This document shows positions 35,481-42,280 of a stretch of DNA of 42,280 nt, in pieces. Source of the stretch: Desulfamplus sp. (GTDB taxonomy: Bacteria > Desulfobacterota > Desulfobacteria > Desulfobacterales > Desulfobacteraceae); NCBI GenBank assembly GCA_015231615.1, contig JADGBE010000027.1, forward strand, positions 1 to 42,280, given 5' to 3'. A program made the translations under genes and the position numbers. Under the pieces are notes generated by a model. The model ran no database searches. It worked only from the letters and a program-made list of their open reading frames with translations, and was not told the DNA's origin. Within the stretch, counting starts at the first letter, position 1. Each line of letters opens with the position of its first letter.

Positions 35481-35540
35481 GGTAATATGATATTCCTGAT
35501 ATTAAAAACTGGAAAAATAAATTAAAGATCAAGGAGGAAA

Positions 35541-36707
35541 ATGAAAAGAAAATTTATTATTGAGCATTTTGCCATTTTGGGAGTGGCAGCAGTTATGATT
35601 TTTTACCCTTATCCTTTTTCCTTATTTGCCATTGATTTGGAAAAAGCAGTGGAAATGCTTGAAGCGTCAGAGGATTTTGAAACCGCTGAACCTTTGGCAT
35701 TCAAACTTACTCAGGAGAAAAATGAACACTATTACCGCATAGCGTTTCTGAAAAACTATCCATCTTCAGAGTTTGCAGAGATTGTTTATATGCAGACGTG
35801 GAAGGATGTTAAAGATTCAGGAAATATGGCAAAATTGCAGAGCTTTGTCAAAGTGATGCCCAATGGAGAACATTCTATGGAAGCACTTGACATATTGTTT
35901 AGTTTGTATCAGCAGGAAAATACAATATTAGGGTATCAGGATTATATAAAGGCGTTTCCCAATTCTCCTCAGGCTGTAAGTGCGTTGGAAGGCATATACC
36001 GCCTTGCGTTTGAGAGGGCAAAAACACAAGCTGACAAATTGAAGAGCGTTGCATTTTTTGATGAATATATCCGAACCTTTCCTACATCGCCATATATTGA
36101 AGAAGCGGTAAGTAAGGCTGAAGCAATGGAATATGAGTCAATTCAGGAGACTATTGATTCTTTTACCGTTAAAAATGTCTTTTCCAGCAAACAGGAGCAA
36201 AAAGAGGCAGTTGCCCGAAAACTCTATAATGAAATGCGTAAATGGCAAAAGCAAAATCAGCTTTTAATAGGTCAACGAAAATACAATCTGCTTAGAAAAG
36301 ATATATTTGTTGATACAACAGCTTATACCGAGATGATGGATCGTGAAGAGACAATTGCATTTAGAGAATCGGTTTTATCGTTTCAGAATCAGACCACTCA
36401 GCAGATGAAGGATTTAAAGCAGTTATACAGACAGGAGAGCCAGCGGATTGTTGATACTTTACGGCAGGAGGCACAGCTTACGAGAGCTTCAATTGCCGAT
36501 TTGAGCTATGAAAAAGGAAGGCTTGCCGATGCTATAAATTCTCAAACAGACACAATGGTTGAAGAGGCAAGAAGATCAAGTTATGAACAGCAGCAGATGC
36601 TTGAACAAGCACAGGAAGAATCACGCAGGGAGGCGGAAAAGAGCCGTCACTGTGCTGAGGTTTTGACAAAAAAGGGTAAGTACACATTTTTTAGCGGTTG
36701 CCCATGA
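35541..36707 (+). CDS. Secreted TPR/coiled-coil protein next to the DGR target
   Basis: This 388-residue protein has an N-terminal signal or anchor (about 9-30, FAILGVAAVMIFYPYPFSLFA). Helical repeats of TPR character follow (about 35-200; FLKNYPSSEFAEIVYMQ, YIKAFPNSPQAVSALEGIY, YIRTFPTSPYIEEAV share an F-P-S/T-S/P pattern). A long Gln/Glu-rich coiled coil runs from about 270 to 370. The last residues (KKGKYTFFSGCP) look unlike the rest and could reflect a frameshift or truncation. GGAGG precedes the ATG. It lies 48 bp upstream of the FGE-like gene and may be its partner or scaffold at the cell surface. I do not recognise a specific family. Confidence 0.65.
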   Translation: MKRKFIIEHFAILGVAAVMIFYPYPFSLFAIDLEKAVEMLEASEDFETAEPLAFKLTQEKNEHYYRIAFLKNYPSSEFAEIVYMQTWKDVKDSGNMAKLQSFVKVMPNGEHSMEALDILFSLYQQENTILGYQDYIKAFPNSPQAVSALEGIYRLAFERAKTQADKLKSVAFFDEYIRTFPTSPYIEEAVSKAEAMEYESIQETIDSFTVKNVFSSKQEQKEAVARKLYNEMRKWQKQNQLLIGQRKYNLLRKDIFVDTTAYTEMMDREETIAFRESVLSFQNQTTQQMKDLKQLYRQESQRIVDTLRQEAQLTRASIADLSYEKGRLADAINSQTDTMVEEARRSSYEQQQMLEQAQEESRREAEKSRHCAEVLTKKGKYTFFSGCP

Positions 36708-36755
36708 TTTGTATGTATCAATCAAATTATAATAATTTATAAGGAGTAGTAAAAA

Positions 36756-37745
36756 ATGATAAAACAGATAGCAATTATCATGGTTGTGGTTGGTTTTTAC
36801 ACTTCTGCAATGGCAGGTGAGGGAATGCTGGTATTTAAAACTGACCCCAAAGATGTGGAGGTTCATGTTGACGGAGCATTCAAGGGAAAAGCCAATGAGG
36901 TAATGACCCTGAATGTAAGCGAAGGAAATCATAAGGTAAAAATCAGCAAAGATGGCAAAACAATTGAAAAAGAGTATTTTGTGCCGGCAGACGGAGTTGT
37001 AAAAGTTGAATTGGCATTGGAGGGAACACAAAAGAAAGGAAAACTTGCTTTTAATTTTATCCGAATTGAGCCGGGTTCATTTGAGATGGGGAGCAACAAC
37101 GGCGAATCTGATGAAAAGCCAGTTCATACCGTTACAATTACCCAGCCATTTGAAATTTCAGATCATGAGGTAACAGTTGGGGAATACCGCAAATTTATAG
37201 AAAGCACTGGTTATCAATCACCACCTAATGATTGCAACTTTCATAAAACAGGATTTGAAGACCATCCTGTTAATTGTGTTTCATGGGATGATGCCCAAGC
37301 GTTTATTTCATGGCTTAACTTGCAGGCAGGAAAGTCAATTTATCGTCTGCCGACTGAAGCTGAATGGGAATATGCAGCCAGAGCAGGCACAAAAACAGCA
37401 TGGGCTTGCGGTGATAGTGAGTGGTGTCTTACCCAGATGGGCTGGTTTAAAACAAACTCAGGGGGACAAACACATCCTGTTAAAACCAAAACACCAAATT
37501 ATTGGAAACTGTATGACATGCACGGCAACGTGTGGGAATGGTGTCAAGATTGGTATGGTGCTTATCCATCTGGTTCTGTTACCAACCCTGTTGATGCATC
37601 TTCGGGATCTAGCCGCGTTCTTCGGGGCGGGAGCTGGTTCAACTCGGCGGCGAACTGCCGGTCTGCGGATCGGCTCGGCGGCACGCCCGACGGCCGCTTC
37701 GACGACTTCGGGTTCCGGCTTGTCCGTTCAGCAGGTCAGCAGTAG
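36756..37745 (+). CDS. Secreted PEGA plus FGE/SUMF1-like protein, probable DGR target
   Basis: The 329-residue protein has a signal peptide (about 1-20, IAIIMVVVGFYTSAMA), a PEGA-like domain (about 24-90, MLVFKTDPKDVEVHVDGAFKGK) and a formylglycine-generating-enzyme/sulfatase-modifying-factor fold (about 95-325; FEMGSNNGESDEKPVH, YRLPTEAEWEYAARAG, LYDMHGNVWEWCQDWYG). The last 43 codons read RVLRGGSW, then variable positions, then GFRLV. This is the C-type-lectin-like end used as the variable region in many DGR target proteins. DNA there jumps to about 70 percent GC by hand count. A ligand-binding display role is more likely than formylglycine formation. GGAG lies 9 bases before the ATG. No reverse transcriptase or template repeat is in the window. 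Confidence 0.82.
   Translation: MIKQIAIIMVVVGFYTSAMAGEGMLVFKTDPKDVEVHVDGAFKGKANEVMTLNVSEGNHKVKISKDGKTIEKEYFVPADGVVKVELALEGTQKKGKLAFNFIRIEPGSFEMGSNNGESDEKPVHTVTITQPFEISDHEVTVGEYRKFIESTGYQSPPNDCNFHKTGFEDHPVNCVSWDDAQAFISWLNLQAGKSIYRLPTEAEWEYAARAGTKTAWACGDSEWCLTQMGWFKTNSGGQTHPVKTKTPNYWKLYDMHGNVWEWCQDWYGAYPSGSVTNPVDASSGSSRVLRGGSWFNSAANCRSADRLGGTPDGRFDDFGFRLVRSAGQQ
37614..37742 (+). other. Candidate DGR variable region (VR)
   Basis: The segment encodes the last 43 residues of the FGE-like protein. Fixed positions RVLRGGSW, NCR, P, R and GFRLV frame codons that are nearly all NNC: TTC, AAC, CTC, GGC, GGC, GAC, GGC, TTC, GAC, GAC, TTC. This is what adenine-specific mutagenesis of AAC codons in a template repeat would leave. 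Positions 37621-37740 are about 70 percent GC by hand count, far above the flanks. The predicted template repeat would share the fixed bases and carry A where these codons vary. Confidence 0.75.
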
Positions 37746-37757
37746 AGCAGGCTTTTA

Positions 37758-37846
37758 ATTCAGAATCACGGATTGTCACGGATTAAGGGATTTCACGGAA
37801 AACACCAGTGGAATTGGGGAAATCAGGTTAATCGGTGATTCTGAAT
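37758..37846. repeat. TA-array boundary palindrome R1
   Basis: This imperfect inverted repeat has outer arms ATTCAGAATCACGGATT and AATCGGTGATTCTGAAT (one mismatch). Internal blocks are CACGGATTAAGGGATTTCACGG and CAGTGGAATTGGGG. It stands between the FGE-like gene and the first toxin-antitoxin pair. A second inverted block of the CAGGATTTACAGGAT / ATCCTGAAAATCC type follows at 37847-37930. Confidence 0.85.
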
Positions 37847-37953
37847 CAGGATTTACAGGATAGAAGGATAAGGCGGGATAAAGCAAAATCCTGAAAATCC
37901 TTTAATCTTGGGTATCTTGATTCTGACCGATTTACATATAGGAGGGTTTTATA

Positions 37954-38187
37954 ATGATGACTAAACAATTGACAACCCGCGTTAATGAAAGTGGAATGTT
38001 AAATCTTAATATTCCACTATCTATAAAAAATCAGGATATAGAAGTTTTGATTGTAATCAGCACTAAAACACAAAGAGAAAAATCTAATTGGCAAGATGAT
38101 TTTGTTGATAAATTTGCTGGGTGTATGCCTGATTTTCCTGAAATTAATTATGAAGGCAGTTTTGAAGAGAGAGAAATGTTGCAATGA
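37954..38187 (+). CDS. VapB-like antitoxin
   Basis: This 77-residue protein sits directly upstream of a PIN-domain toxin, overlapping it by 4 bp (ATGA). The N-terminal half (TTRVNESGMLNLNIPLSIKNQDIEVLIVI) is beta-rich and looks like the DNA-binding part of small antitoxins. The acidic tail (FVDKFAGCMPDFPEINYEG) would wrap the toxin. AGGAGGG precedes the start; two adjacent ATGs (37954 and 37957) are both possible. The function is assigned mainly from context. Confidence 0.75.
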   Translation: MMTKQLTTRVNESGMLNLNIPLSIKNQDIEVLIVISTKTQREKSNWQDDFVDKFAGCMPDFPEINYEGSFEEREMLQ

Positions 38188-38585
38188 AGTATCTATTAGA
38201 CACAAATATTTGTATTGCCATTTTAAAAGCTGGAAATCAAAAAGTTATAAACCGCTTTTTGAGAGAAGAGCCTCACAATCTTTCTGTATGCTCTATTGTA
38301 AAAGCTGAACTTTTTTATGGTGCTTGTAAAAGTCATAATCGTGAAAAGAATCTTGAAAAACTATCTGATTTCTTCAATCTTTTTCATTCATTCTCCTTTG
38401 ATGATGATACTGCTGAGATTTATGGAGAGCTAAGAGCAGATTTAAGTGCTAAAGGAACACCTATTGGACCAAATGATTTAATTATAGCTTCCATTGCATT
38501 ACAAAACAGTCTTATTCTTGTAACTCATAATACCCGTGAGTTTGAAAGAGTCATTGGTTTGCGTCTAGAAGATTGGGAGTTCTGA
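38184..38585 (+). CDS. vapC: VapC-like PIN-domain toxin
   Basis: This 133-residue PIN-fold RNase toxin starts MKYLLDTNICIAIL, with Asp6 as the first catalytic acid. A Glu follows in VKAELFYGA, an Asp in GPNDLIIASIAL, and THNTREF closes the site. All four acidic positions of the PIN centre appear present, so it should be an active endoribonuclease (tRNA- or rRNA-cleaving in known VapCs). Its ATG overlaps the antitoxin stop. It ends 28 bp before palindrome R2. Confidence 0.92.
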   Translation: MKYLLDTNICIAILKAGNQKVINRFLREEPHNLSVCSIVKAELFYGACKSHNREKNLEKLSDFFNLFHSFSFDDDTAEIYGELRADLSAKGTPIGPNDLIIASIALQNSLILVTHNTREFERVIGLRLEDWEF

Positions 38586-38612
38586 TAACAGAGTTTGGGC
38601 TGGGCATTTTAT

Positions 38613-38691
38613 AATCACGGATTGACAAAGGATTTAAGGGATTTCACGGAAAAAATCAGTGGAATTTGTGGAATCGGTTTAATCTGTGATT
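38613..38691. repeat. TA-array boundary palindrome R2
   Basis: The segment runs from AATCACGGATT to AATCTGTGATT (79 bp) with the internal blocks GGATTTAAGGGATTTCACGG and ATCAGTGGAATT. It has the same layout as R1, R3, R4 and R5. Confidence 0.85.
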
Positions 38692-38733
38692 CTGATATTA
38701 GCAAAGAACATTTCATTTTTTATGGAGGTTTTT

Positions 38734-38979
38734 ATGAATGCGATACTTAAAAAGGCTTTTAATATAGCCTCCTCTTTTTCAGAAGAAGAGCAGGAAATAT
38801 TGGGAAAATATTGGATACATGAAATGCAGAAAGCCAATTTAATTGAAACAATTAAAGATGAAATAAAATGGCAGAAATCTTTTGTCGAGTCTCAAGATAT
38901 TCTCGAAATGCTGGCAGATAAAGCATTAGAAGAATATAGAGAGGGAAAAGCTGAAAAAAGAGGATGGGACGAGTTATGA
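38734..38979 (+). CDS. Antitoxin-like protein of a RelE/ParE pair
   Basis: This 81-residue, mostly helical, acidic protein starts MNAILKKAFNIASSFSEEEQ and ends EYREGKAEKRGWDEL, a tail often seen in antitoxins. The chosen ATG at 38734 has GGAGG five bases upstream; an open frame further up (from 38686) runs through that site and is not credible. It overlaps the toxin start by 4 bp. The family is not recognised with certainty. Confidence 0.75.
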   Translation: MNAILKKAFNIASSFSEEEQEILGKYWIHEMQKANLIETIKDEIKWQKSFVESQDILEMLADKALEEYREGKAEKRGWDEL

Positions 38980-39263
38980 TCTCTCATCTGCTTCCGAGTT
39001 TTAAAAAACATTTCGAGGCTTTGCCAGAACAAATAAAAAATCAGGCAACAGAAGCTTATAAAATTTGGAAGAAAAATCCATTTGATAAATCTCTTAACGT
39101 TAAACAGCTTTACCCATCAAAACCTATATATTCTGTAAGAATTACTTTAAATTGGAGAGCACTTGGTTACAGAGAAGGTAAAGATACAGTAATATGGTTC
39201 TGGATAGGTTCGCATGAAGAGTATAATAAACTCATATCGTCTGCAAGAATGAGAAAACAATAA
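38976..39263 (+). CDS. RelE/ParE-superfamily toxin
   Basis: This 95-residue protein (start ATG at 38976, overlapping the antitoxin stop as ATGA) has the small alpha/beta toxin fold. It begins with helices (LPSFKKHFEALPEQIKNQATEAYKIWKKNP). Strands SVRITLNWRALGYREG and VIWFWIGSHEEYNKLI follow; the GSHEEY ending is typical of one RelE/ParE-like clade. The likely mode is mRNA cleavage or gyrase poisoning; sequence alone does not decide. Confidence 0.82.
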   Translation: MISHLLPSFKKHFEALPEQIKNQATEAYKIWKKNPFDKSLNVKQLYPSKPIYSVRITLNWRALGYREGKDTVIWFWIGSHEEYNKLISSARMRKQ

Positions 39264-39306
39264 AGCTTATGGATTTCACGTATTAAAAAAAACAACGGAG
39301 AAAACA

Positions 39307-39546
39307 ATGCTTAATGTAATAATTCCAGAGAAACTGACGTTAAAGATTAATCAATTTGCGGGCATGTTTCATCAAACACCTGAAGAGTTCATTATTGAGA
39401 TATTAGAAGAACGTCTTGAGCATGATAGTGCATATAAAGAGACTCTCTACCTGGCTCAATCAAATGTTAATAAGCAGCGTCTTGACAGGGCTGTTGCAGA
39501 TATAAACAAAGGCAGATATGAAGTTCATGGGTTGTTAAATGATTAG
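39307..39546 (+). CDS. Antitoxin of a YoeB-type pair
   Basis: This 79-residue protein starts MLNVIIPEKLTLKINQFAGM, has a helical TPEEFIIEILEERLEHD segment and a basic/acidic tail (RLDRAVADINKGRYEVHGLLND). It overlaps the following toxin remnant by 8 bp. The layout fits an antitoxin. A partial match to the boundary repeat (GGATTTCACG) at 39272 may mark a decayed border with the preceding pair. Confidence 0.7.
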   Translation: MLNVIIPEKLTLKINQFAGMFHQTPEEFIIEILEERLEHDSAYKETLYLAQSNVNKQRLDRAVADINKGRYEVHGLLND

Positions 39547-39797
39547 CTGGCACTCTCACGCATGGGAAGATTATCTTTATTGGCAGGAAAACGATAAGCG
39601 TATTGTAAAACGTATAAATGTCTTTAATTAAAGACATATTACGCTCTCCTTTTGATGGAATAGGTAAGCCTGAACCTTTAAAATATGAATGGAGTGGATT
39701 CTGAAGCAGACGCATAAATGATGAACACAGGCTTGTTTATGCAATAAAGGAAGAAGGGCTTATGATTGCTCAGTGCCGTTATCATTATGATAAATAA
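39539..39797 (+). pseudogene. YoeB/Txe-family toxin, frameshifted and with a nonsense codon
   Basis: The frame starts MISWHSHAWEDYLYWQ and DKRIVKRIN, the characteristic start of YoeB mRNA interferases, then hits a stop. With one extra T removed near 39623 the frame continues as LIKDILRSPFDGIGKPEPLK, EWSGF, a TGA in place of the conserved Trp codon, then SRRINDEHRLVYAIKEEG and CRYHYDK, which is a full YoeB C-terminus. The toxin therefore carries one frameshift and one nonsense mutation, while the antitoxin gene is intact. Confidence 0.88.
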
Positions 39798-39813
39798 TCT
39801 TGGCGTGCATCAA

Positions 39814-39893
39814 AATCACGGATTGGCACGGATTAAGGGATTTCACGGATCGAAAAATCAGTGGAATTGGTGGAATAAGGTTAATCCGTGATT
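39814..39893. repeat. TA-array boundary palindrome R3
   Basis: The segment runs from AATCACGGATT to AATCCGTGATT (80 bp), perfect outer arms, with internal CACGGATTAAGGGATTTCACGG and AATCAGTGGAATTGGTGG. It lies between the broken YoeB pair and the HigBA pair. Confidence 0.88.
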
Positions 39894-39943
39894 CAGAATC
39901 AGGATTGGTTGGCTAATGTTCTGCCTAATTAAGAATGCTTATT

Positions 39944-40225
39944 ATGATAAAATCATTTAGAGATAAAGAAACTGAAAAGATTTTTAACAGAGAGTTTTCT
40001 AAAAAATTCCAGACAGATATGCAGCATCAGGCACGCAGAAAATTAGTTATGTTAGATGCAGCGACTGAACTTACTGCATTACGCATCCCGCCGGGTAACA
40101 GGCTTGAACCTCTCAAGGGTGATCGGAAAGGACAACACAGCATCCGCATAAACGATCAATGGCGGATCTGCTTTAAATGGGAAAATGGCAATGGGTATGA
40201 TGTAGAAATTACGGATTATCATTAA
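39944..40225 (+). CDS. higB: HigB-like toxin (RelE superfamily)
   Basis: The protein (93 residues from the ATG at 39944; an ATG three codons earlier at 39935 is also possible) starts MIKSFRDKETEKIFNREFSKK, contains RIPPGNRLEPLKGDRKGQHSIRIN and ends WRICFKWENGNGYDVEITDYH. These are hallmark segments of the HigB killer family, ribosome-dependent mRNA interferases. The toxin gene precedes its antitoxin, as usual for higBA. Confidence 0.93.
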   Translation: MIKSFRDKETEKIFNREFSKKFQTDMQHQARRKLVMLDAATELTALRIPPGNRLEPLKGDRKGQHSIRINDQWRICFKWENGNGYDVEITDYH

Positions 40226-40237
40226 AAGGAGGAAAAG

Positions 40238-40549
40238 ATGACTGCAAAAGCACTTTCTCCCATTCATCCGGGTGAAATTTTATATGAGGAGTTTCTAAAA
40301 CCAATGGGTATTACTCAATGTAGATTAGCTGAAGCCATAAGCGTGCCTTCAAAACGGATTAACGAAATTGTACGCAAAAGAAGGTCAATTACGGCTGATA
40401 CTGCTTTACGCTTAGGGCGTTTTTTTGGGATAGAAGCTCAATTCTGGCTCAATCTTCAGAATCGCTATGACCTTGAAACAACTGAAGATTTGCTCTCAGA
40501 CCGTCTTGAAAAAGAGGTTCACATGCTTAAAACAATTGAATCAGCCTGA
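40238..40549 (+). CDS. higA: HigA-like antitoxin (HTH-XRE)
   Basis: The 103-residue protein has the family opening LSPIHPGEILYEEFLKPMGI and a Cro/C1 helix-turn-helix (ITQCRLAEAISVPSKRINEIV). FFGIEAQFWLNLQNRYDLE follows, characteristic of HigA. AAAAGGAGG gives a strong ribosome-binding site 12 bp after the toxin stop. It neutralises HigB and represses the operon in known systems. Confidence 0.95.
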   Translation: MTAKALSPIHPGEILYEEFLKPMGITQCRLAEAISVPSKRINEIVRKRRSITADTALRLGRFFGIEAQFWLNLQNRYDLETTEDLLSDRLEKEVHMLKTIESA

Positions 40550-40560
40550 TAAAAGTTTGG

Positions 40561-40639
40561 AATCACGGATTGGTAGAGGATTTAAGGGATTTCACGGAAA
40601 GAATCAGTGGGATTGGTGGAATCAGGTTGATCTGTGATT
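40561..40639. repeat. TA-array boundary palindrome R4
   Basis: The segment is 79 bp from AATCACGGATT to GATCTGTGATT with internal GGATTTAAGGGATTTCACGG and AATCAGTGGGATTGGTGGAA. It begins 11 bp after the HigA stop. Confidence 0.87.
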
Positions 40640-40680
40640 CTGATAATCTGGGTTATTTAATATAATGATGAGGAAAAAAT

Positions 40681-40923
40681 ATGGAAATAACAACAAAAGA
40701 ATTAGAAAGTAACCCTGTAAAAATAATAGACAGAGTTATTAATGGAGAGTCTGTTATCATTATATTAAGAGGCAGAGCGATGGCTCGCATTGTTCCTTTT
40801 GATAATAATACATATTTTTACAACGATGAAAATAATACTATTTTTGGAATGTGGAAAGATCATAATGAGGAAAAAACTGTTGAAGAGTCTGTAAGAGAGC
40901 TTCGGAAAGGACGTCAATTTTGA
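40681..40923 (+). CDS. Phd/YefM-type antitoxin
   Basis: This 80-residue protein has the Phd-like fold signature: MEITTKELESNPVKIIDRVINGESVIIILRGRAMARIVPF, where the strand LRGRAMARIVP is typical. An acidic tail follows. Its stop overlaps the toxin start by 4 bp (TTGA). It should bind its own promoter and the VapC-like toxin. Confidence 0.85.
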   Translation: MEITTKELESNPVKIIDRVINGESVIIILRGRAMARIVPFDNNTYFYNDENNTIFGMWKDHNEEKTVEESVRELRKGRQF

Positions 40924-41305
40924 TTATAGATACTGATGTTCTAATATGGTATCTCCGCGGTAATGAAAATGCACGGGAAGTTGTCGAGGCAAAGATACCT
41001 TTTTCAATTTCTGCTGTAACATATATAGAACTTATACAAGGCATGAAGAATAAAAACGAGCTGAGATTATTTAAAAAACAGATGCAAAAATGGAATGTTG
41101 ACATTATACAAATTAACAAAGAGATTTCCTCACGAGCAATGTTTTATGTTGAAGAATTTGCCCTCAGCCATTCTATGATGCTTGCTGATGCATTAATAGC
41201 AGCAACGGTTATTGAGAAAACAGCGGGGTTTTAATTACTGCTAATGATAAACATTATAAGTTCATTCCAAATATTCAGTGCATTAAATTTGAGCCAAGTA
41301 TTTAG
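40920..41305 (+). pseudogene. VapC-like PIN toxin with a frameshift near its C-terminus
   Basis: From a TTG start the frame reads IIDTDVLIWYLRGN (first catalytic Asp), AVTYIELIQGM (Glu) and MLADALIAATVIE (Asp), then stops at 41232-41234 just after EKTAGF. In another frame, starting at GGGGTTTTAATT, the sequence continues GVLITANDKHYKFIPNIQCI to a TAG at 41303-41305, exactly the expected PIN end with the last acidic residue in TANDKHY. A small indel at about 41223 therefore removes the terminal strand, and the toxin is probably inactive or weakened unless frameshifting rescues it. Confidence 0.82.
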
Positions 41306-41324
41306 AGAATAAAATGATTTTTTC

Positions 41325-41407
41325 AATCACGGATTGGCAGAGGATTTAAGGGATTGCACGGATTTAAAAAATCAGTGCAATCCGTGAAATCAGGTTAATC
41401 CGTGATT
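41325..41407. repeat. TA-array boundary palindrome R5
   Basis: The 83-bp copy has perfect arms AATCACGGATT and AATCCGTGATT. Inside it reads GGATTTAAGGGATTGCACGG and ATCAGTGCAATCCGTGAAATC, slightly different from the other four. It is the last unit before aroC. Confidence 0.87.
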
Positions 41408-41501
41408 CTAATGGTTTTGAACAAAATTTTTATAATAGGTGATCTGGTTGGAACGGTGTTAGCCCAGTGCCAAAAAATAGAAGATAAGGAGAAAATTATA
41501 A

Positions 41502-42280
41502 ATGTCTGGCAGCACATTTGGAAAAGCGTTTCAAGTTACAACTTGGGGAGAGTCTCACGGAAAAGCACTTGGTGTTGTGGTGCAGGGTTGTCCTCCAAAT
41601 GTTGTTTTAAACGAGGATATTTTGCAAAAAGCGTTAGATAAACGAAAGCCAGGTCAAGGTGGAGTTGCAAGCACAAAAAGACGAGAGCCAGACACGCCAG
41701 AGATACTTTCAGGAGTTTTTGAGGGAAAGACTACTGGCACGCCAATCAGCATAATTATAAGGAATCAAGATGCAAAATCTCACGATTACTCAAATATTGC
41801 CCAAATCTTTAGACCAGGACACGGGGATATAACCTATCAGATAAAGTATGGCATCAGAGACTATCGGGGCGGGGGTAGGGCATCTGCAAGAGAGACTGCT
41901 GCAAGGGTTGCTGCTGGAGCAGTTGCTGAGGCATTTTTAAAGCAATATGGCATTGTTGTAGAGAGTTGCACCTTAGAGATTGGCAAAATTAAAGCTATCA
42001 ATATTGATAAACTCTTTGCCTCTACCAATTATCTTGAATTTCCTGATGCTAAGACTCTTGAGTTGGTTGAGCAGTTGATTGAAGAGACAAAAAAAGATGG
42101 AGACTCTTTAGGCGGAGTTGTTGAGATTGTAGCTAAAAATGTTCCAGCAGGGCTTGGAGAACCAGTGTTTGACAAATTAGATGCTGATATTGCAAAGGCT
42201 CTTATGAGCATTGGGGCTGTAAAAGCTGTTGAGATTGGGGCTGGTTGCAATGCTGCTAAAATGACAGGCTTTGAAAATAA
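41502..42280 (+). CDS. aroC: Chorismate synthase, N-terminal part (runs off the right edge)
   Basis: AroC converts EPSP to chorismate with reduced FMN, the last shikimate-pathway step. About 259 codons are visible. They show MSGSTFGKAFQVTTWGESHG, the signature region with the active-site His, then VLNEDILQKALDKRKPGQGG, FRPGHGDITYQIKYGIRDYRGGGRASARETAARVAAG and VEIGAGCNAAKMTG. The start ATG at 41502 follows AAGGAG. A TATAAT box lies at 41431-41436 but its -35 is poor. The gene begins 94 bp after palindrome R5, marking the return to core chromosome. Confidence 0.96.
   Translation, partial: MSGSTFGKAFQVTTWGESHGKALGVVVQGCPPNVVLNEDILQKALDKRKPGQGGVASTKRREPDTPEILSGVFEGKTTGTPISIIIRNQDAKSHDYSNIAQIFRPGHGDITYQIKYGIRDYRGGGRASARETAARVAAGAVAEAFLKQYGIVVESCTLEIGKIKAINIDKLFASTNYLEFPDAKTLELVEQLIEETKKDGDSLGGVVEIVAKNVPAGLGEPVFDKLDADIAKALMSIGAVKAVEIGAGCNAAKMTGFEN

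Noticed and set aside
37228-37758. Overlapping 176-codon ORF in the FGE-like gene
   Set aside because: It is a shadow in another frame. The annotated frame has the signal peptide, PEGA and FGE motifs.
37758-41407. CRISPR array
   Set aside because: The five repeats are about 80 bp, palindromic and 0.7-1.1 kb apart with genes between them; there are no spacers and no cas genes.
37758-41407. True integron with attC sites
   Set aside because: The repeat arms (AATCACGGATT / AATCCGTGATT) do not fit the RYYYAAC/GTTRRRY core, and no IntI-type integrase is visible. Only the layout is similar.

Overview
The window looks like a chromosomal stretch of an AT-rich, Gram-negative, probably anaerobic bacterium. 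I would guess a member of the Desulfobacterota (the former deltaproteobacteria). lpxC and an RND pump indicate an outer membrane. A corrinoid-protein reactivator (RACo type), an ADP-forming acetyl-CoA synthetase, a NapH/NapG-like polyferredoxin and a relic of a NiFe-hydrogenase large subunit suggest anaerobic energy metabolism. The taxonomic guess is inference from gene content and base composition only.

Layout. Positions 1-3196 (minus strand) hold a broken phage-defence locus that I read as class 2 DISARM: a 50-codon small ORF, drmE, then drmA cut off after 199 codons by the end of an IS21-like element. Positions 3743-6654 are an ADP-forming acyl/acetyl-CoA synthetase co-transcribed with a TetR regulator behind two tandem copies of a 19-bp palindromic operator. 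Positions 6934-7173 are a hydrogenase gene fragment capped by a dispersed repeat. Positions 7761-11332 run djlA, RACo-type activator, rsmE and tRNA-Phe. Then come aspartokinase and an MFS transporter (plus), an RND pump with its adaptor (minus), and a minus-strand block rpmH-rnpA-yidD-yidC-khpB-mnmE followed by asd. This is the conserved block often found near the replication origin, but no dnaA or DnaA-box cluster is visible here. Next are an HD hydrolase, panC, a DUF4390-like protein, lpxC, the ComM/YifB ATPase, hslO and a fused NapH-NapG protein.

Positions 35541-41407 are the accessory region and the most interesting part. A secreted TPR/coiled-coil protein precedes a secreted PEGA plus formylglycine-generating-enzyme-like protein. 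The last 43 codons of the latter are a sharply GC-rich, NNC-codon-rich segment with the hallmarks of a diversity-generating retroelement (DGR) variable region, with no reverse transcriptase or template repeat in the window. After it comes a cassette-like array of five toxin-antitoxin modules, two of them with broken toxins, delimited by five copies of a roughly 80-bp imperfect palindrome (arms AATCACGGATT / AATCCGTGATT). The array ends just before aroC, which runs off the right edge.

Two genome-scale habits stand out. Several unrelated conserved proteins (RACo, RND pump, Hsp33, NapGH) carry short in-frame tandem repeats in linkers. Dispersed repeats also lie both between genes and, in mnmE, inside a reading frame without breaking it.
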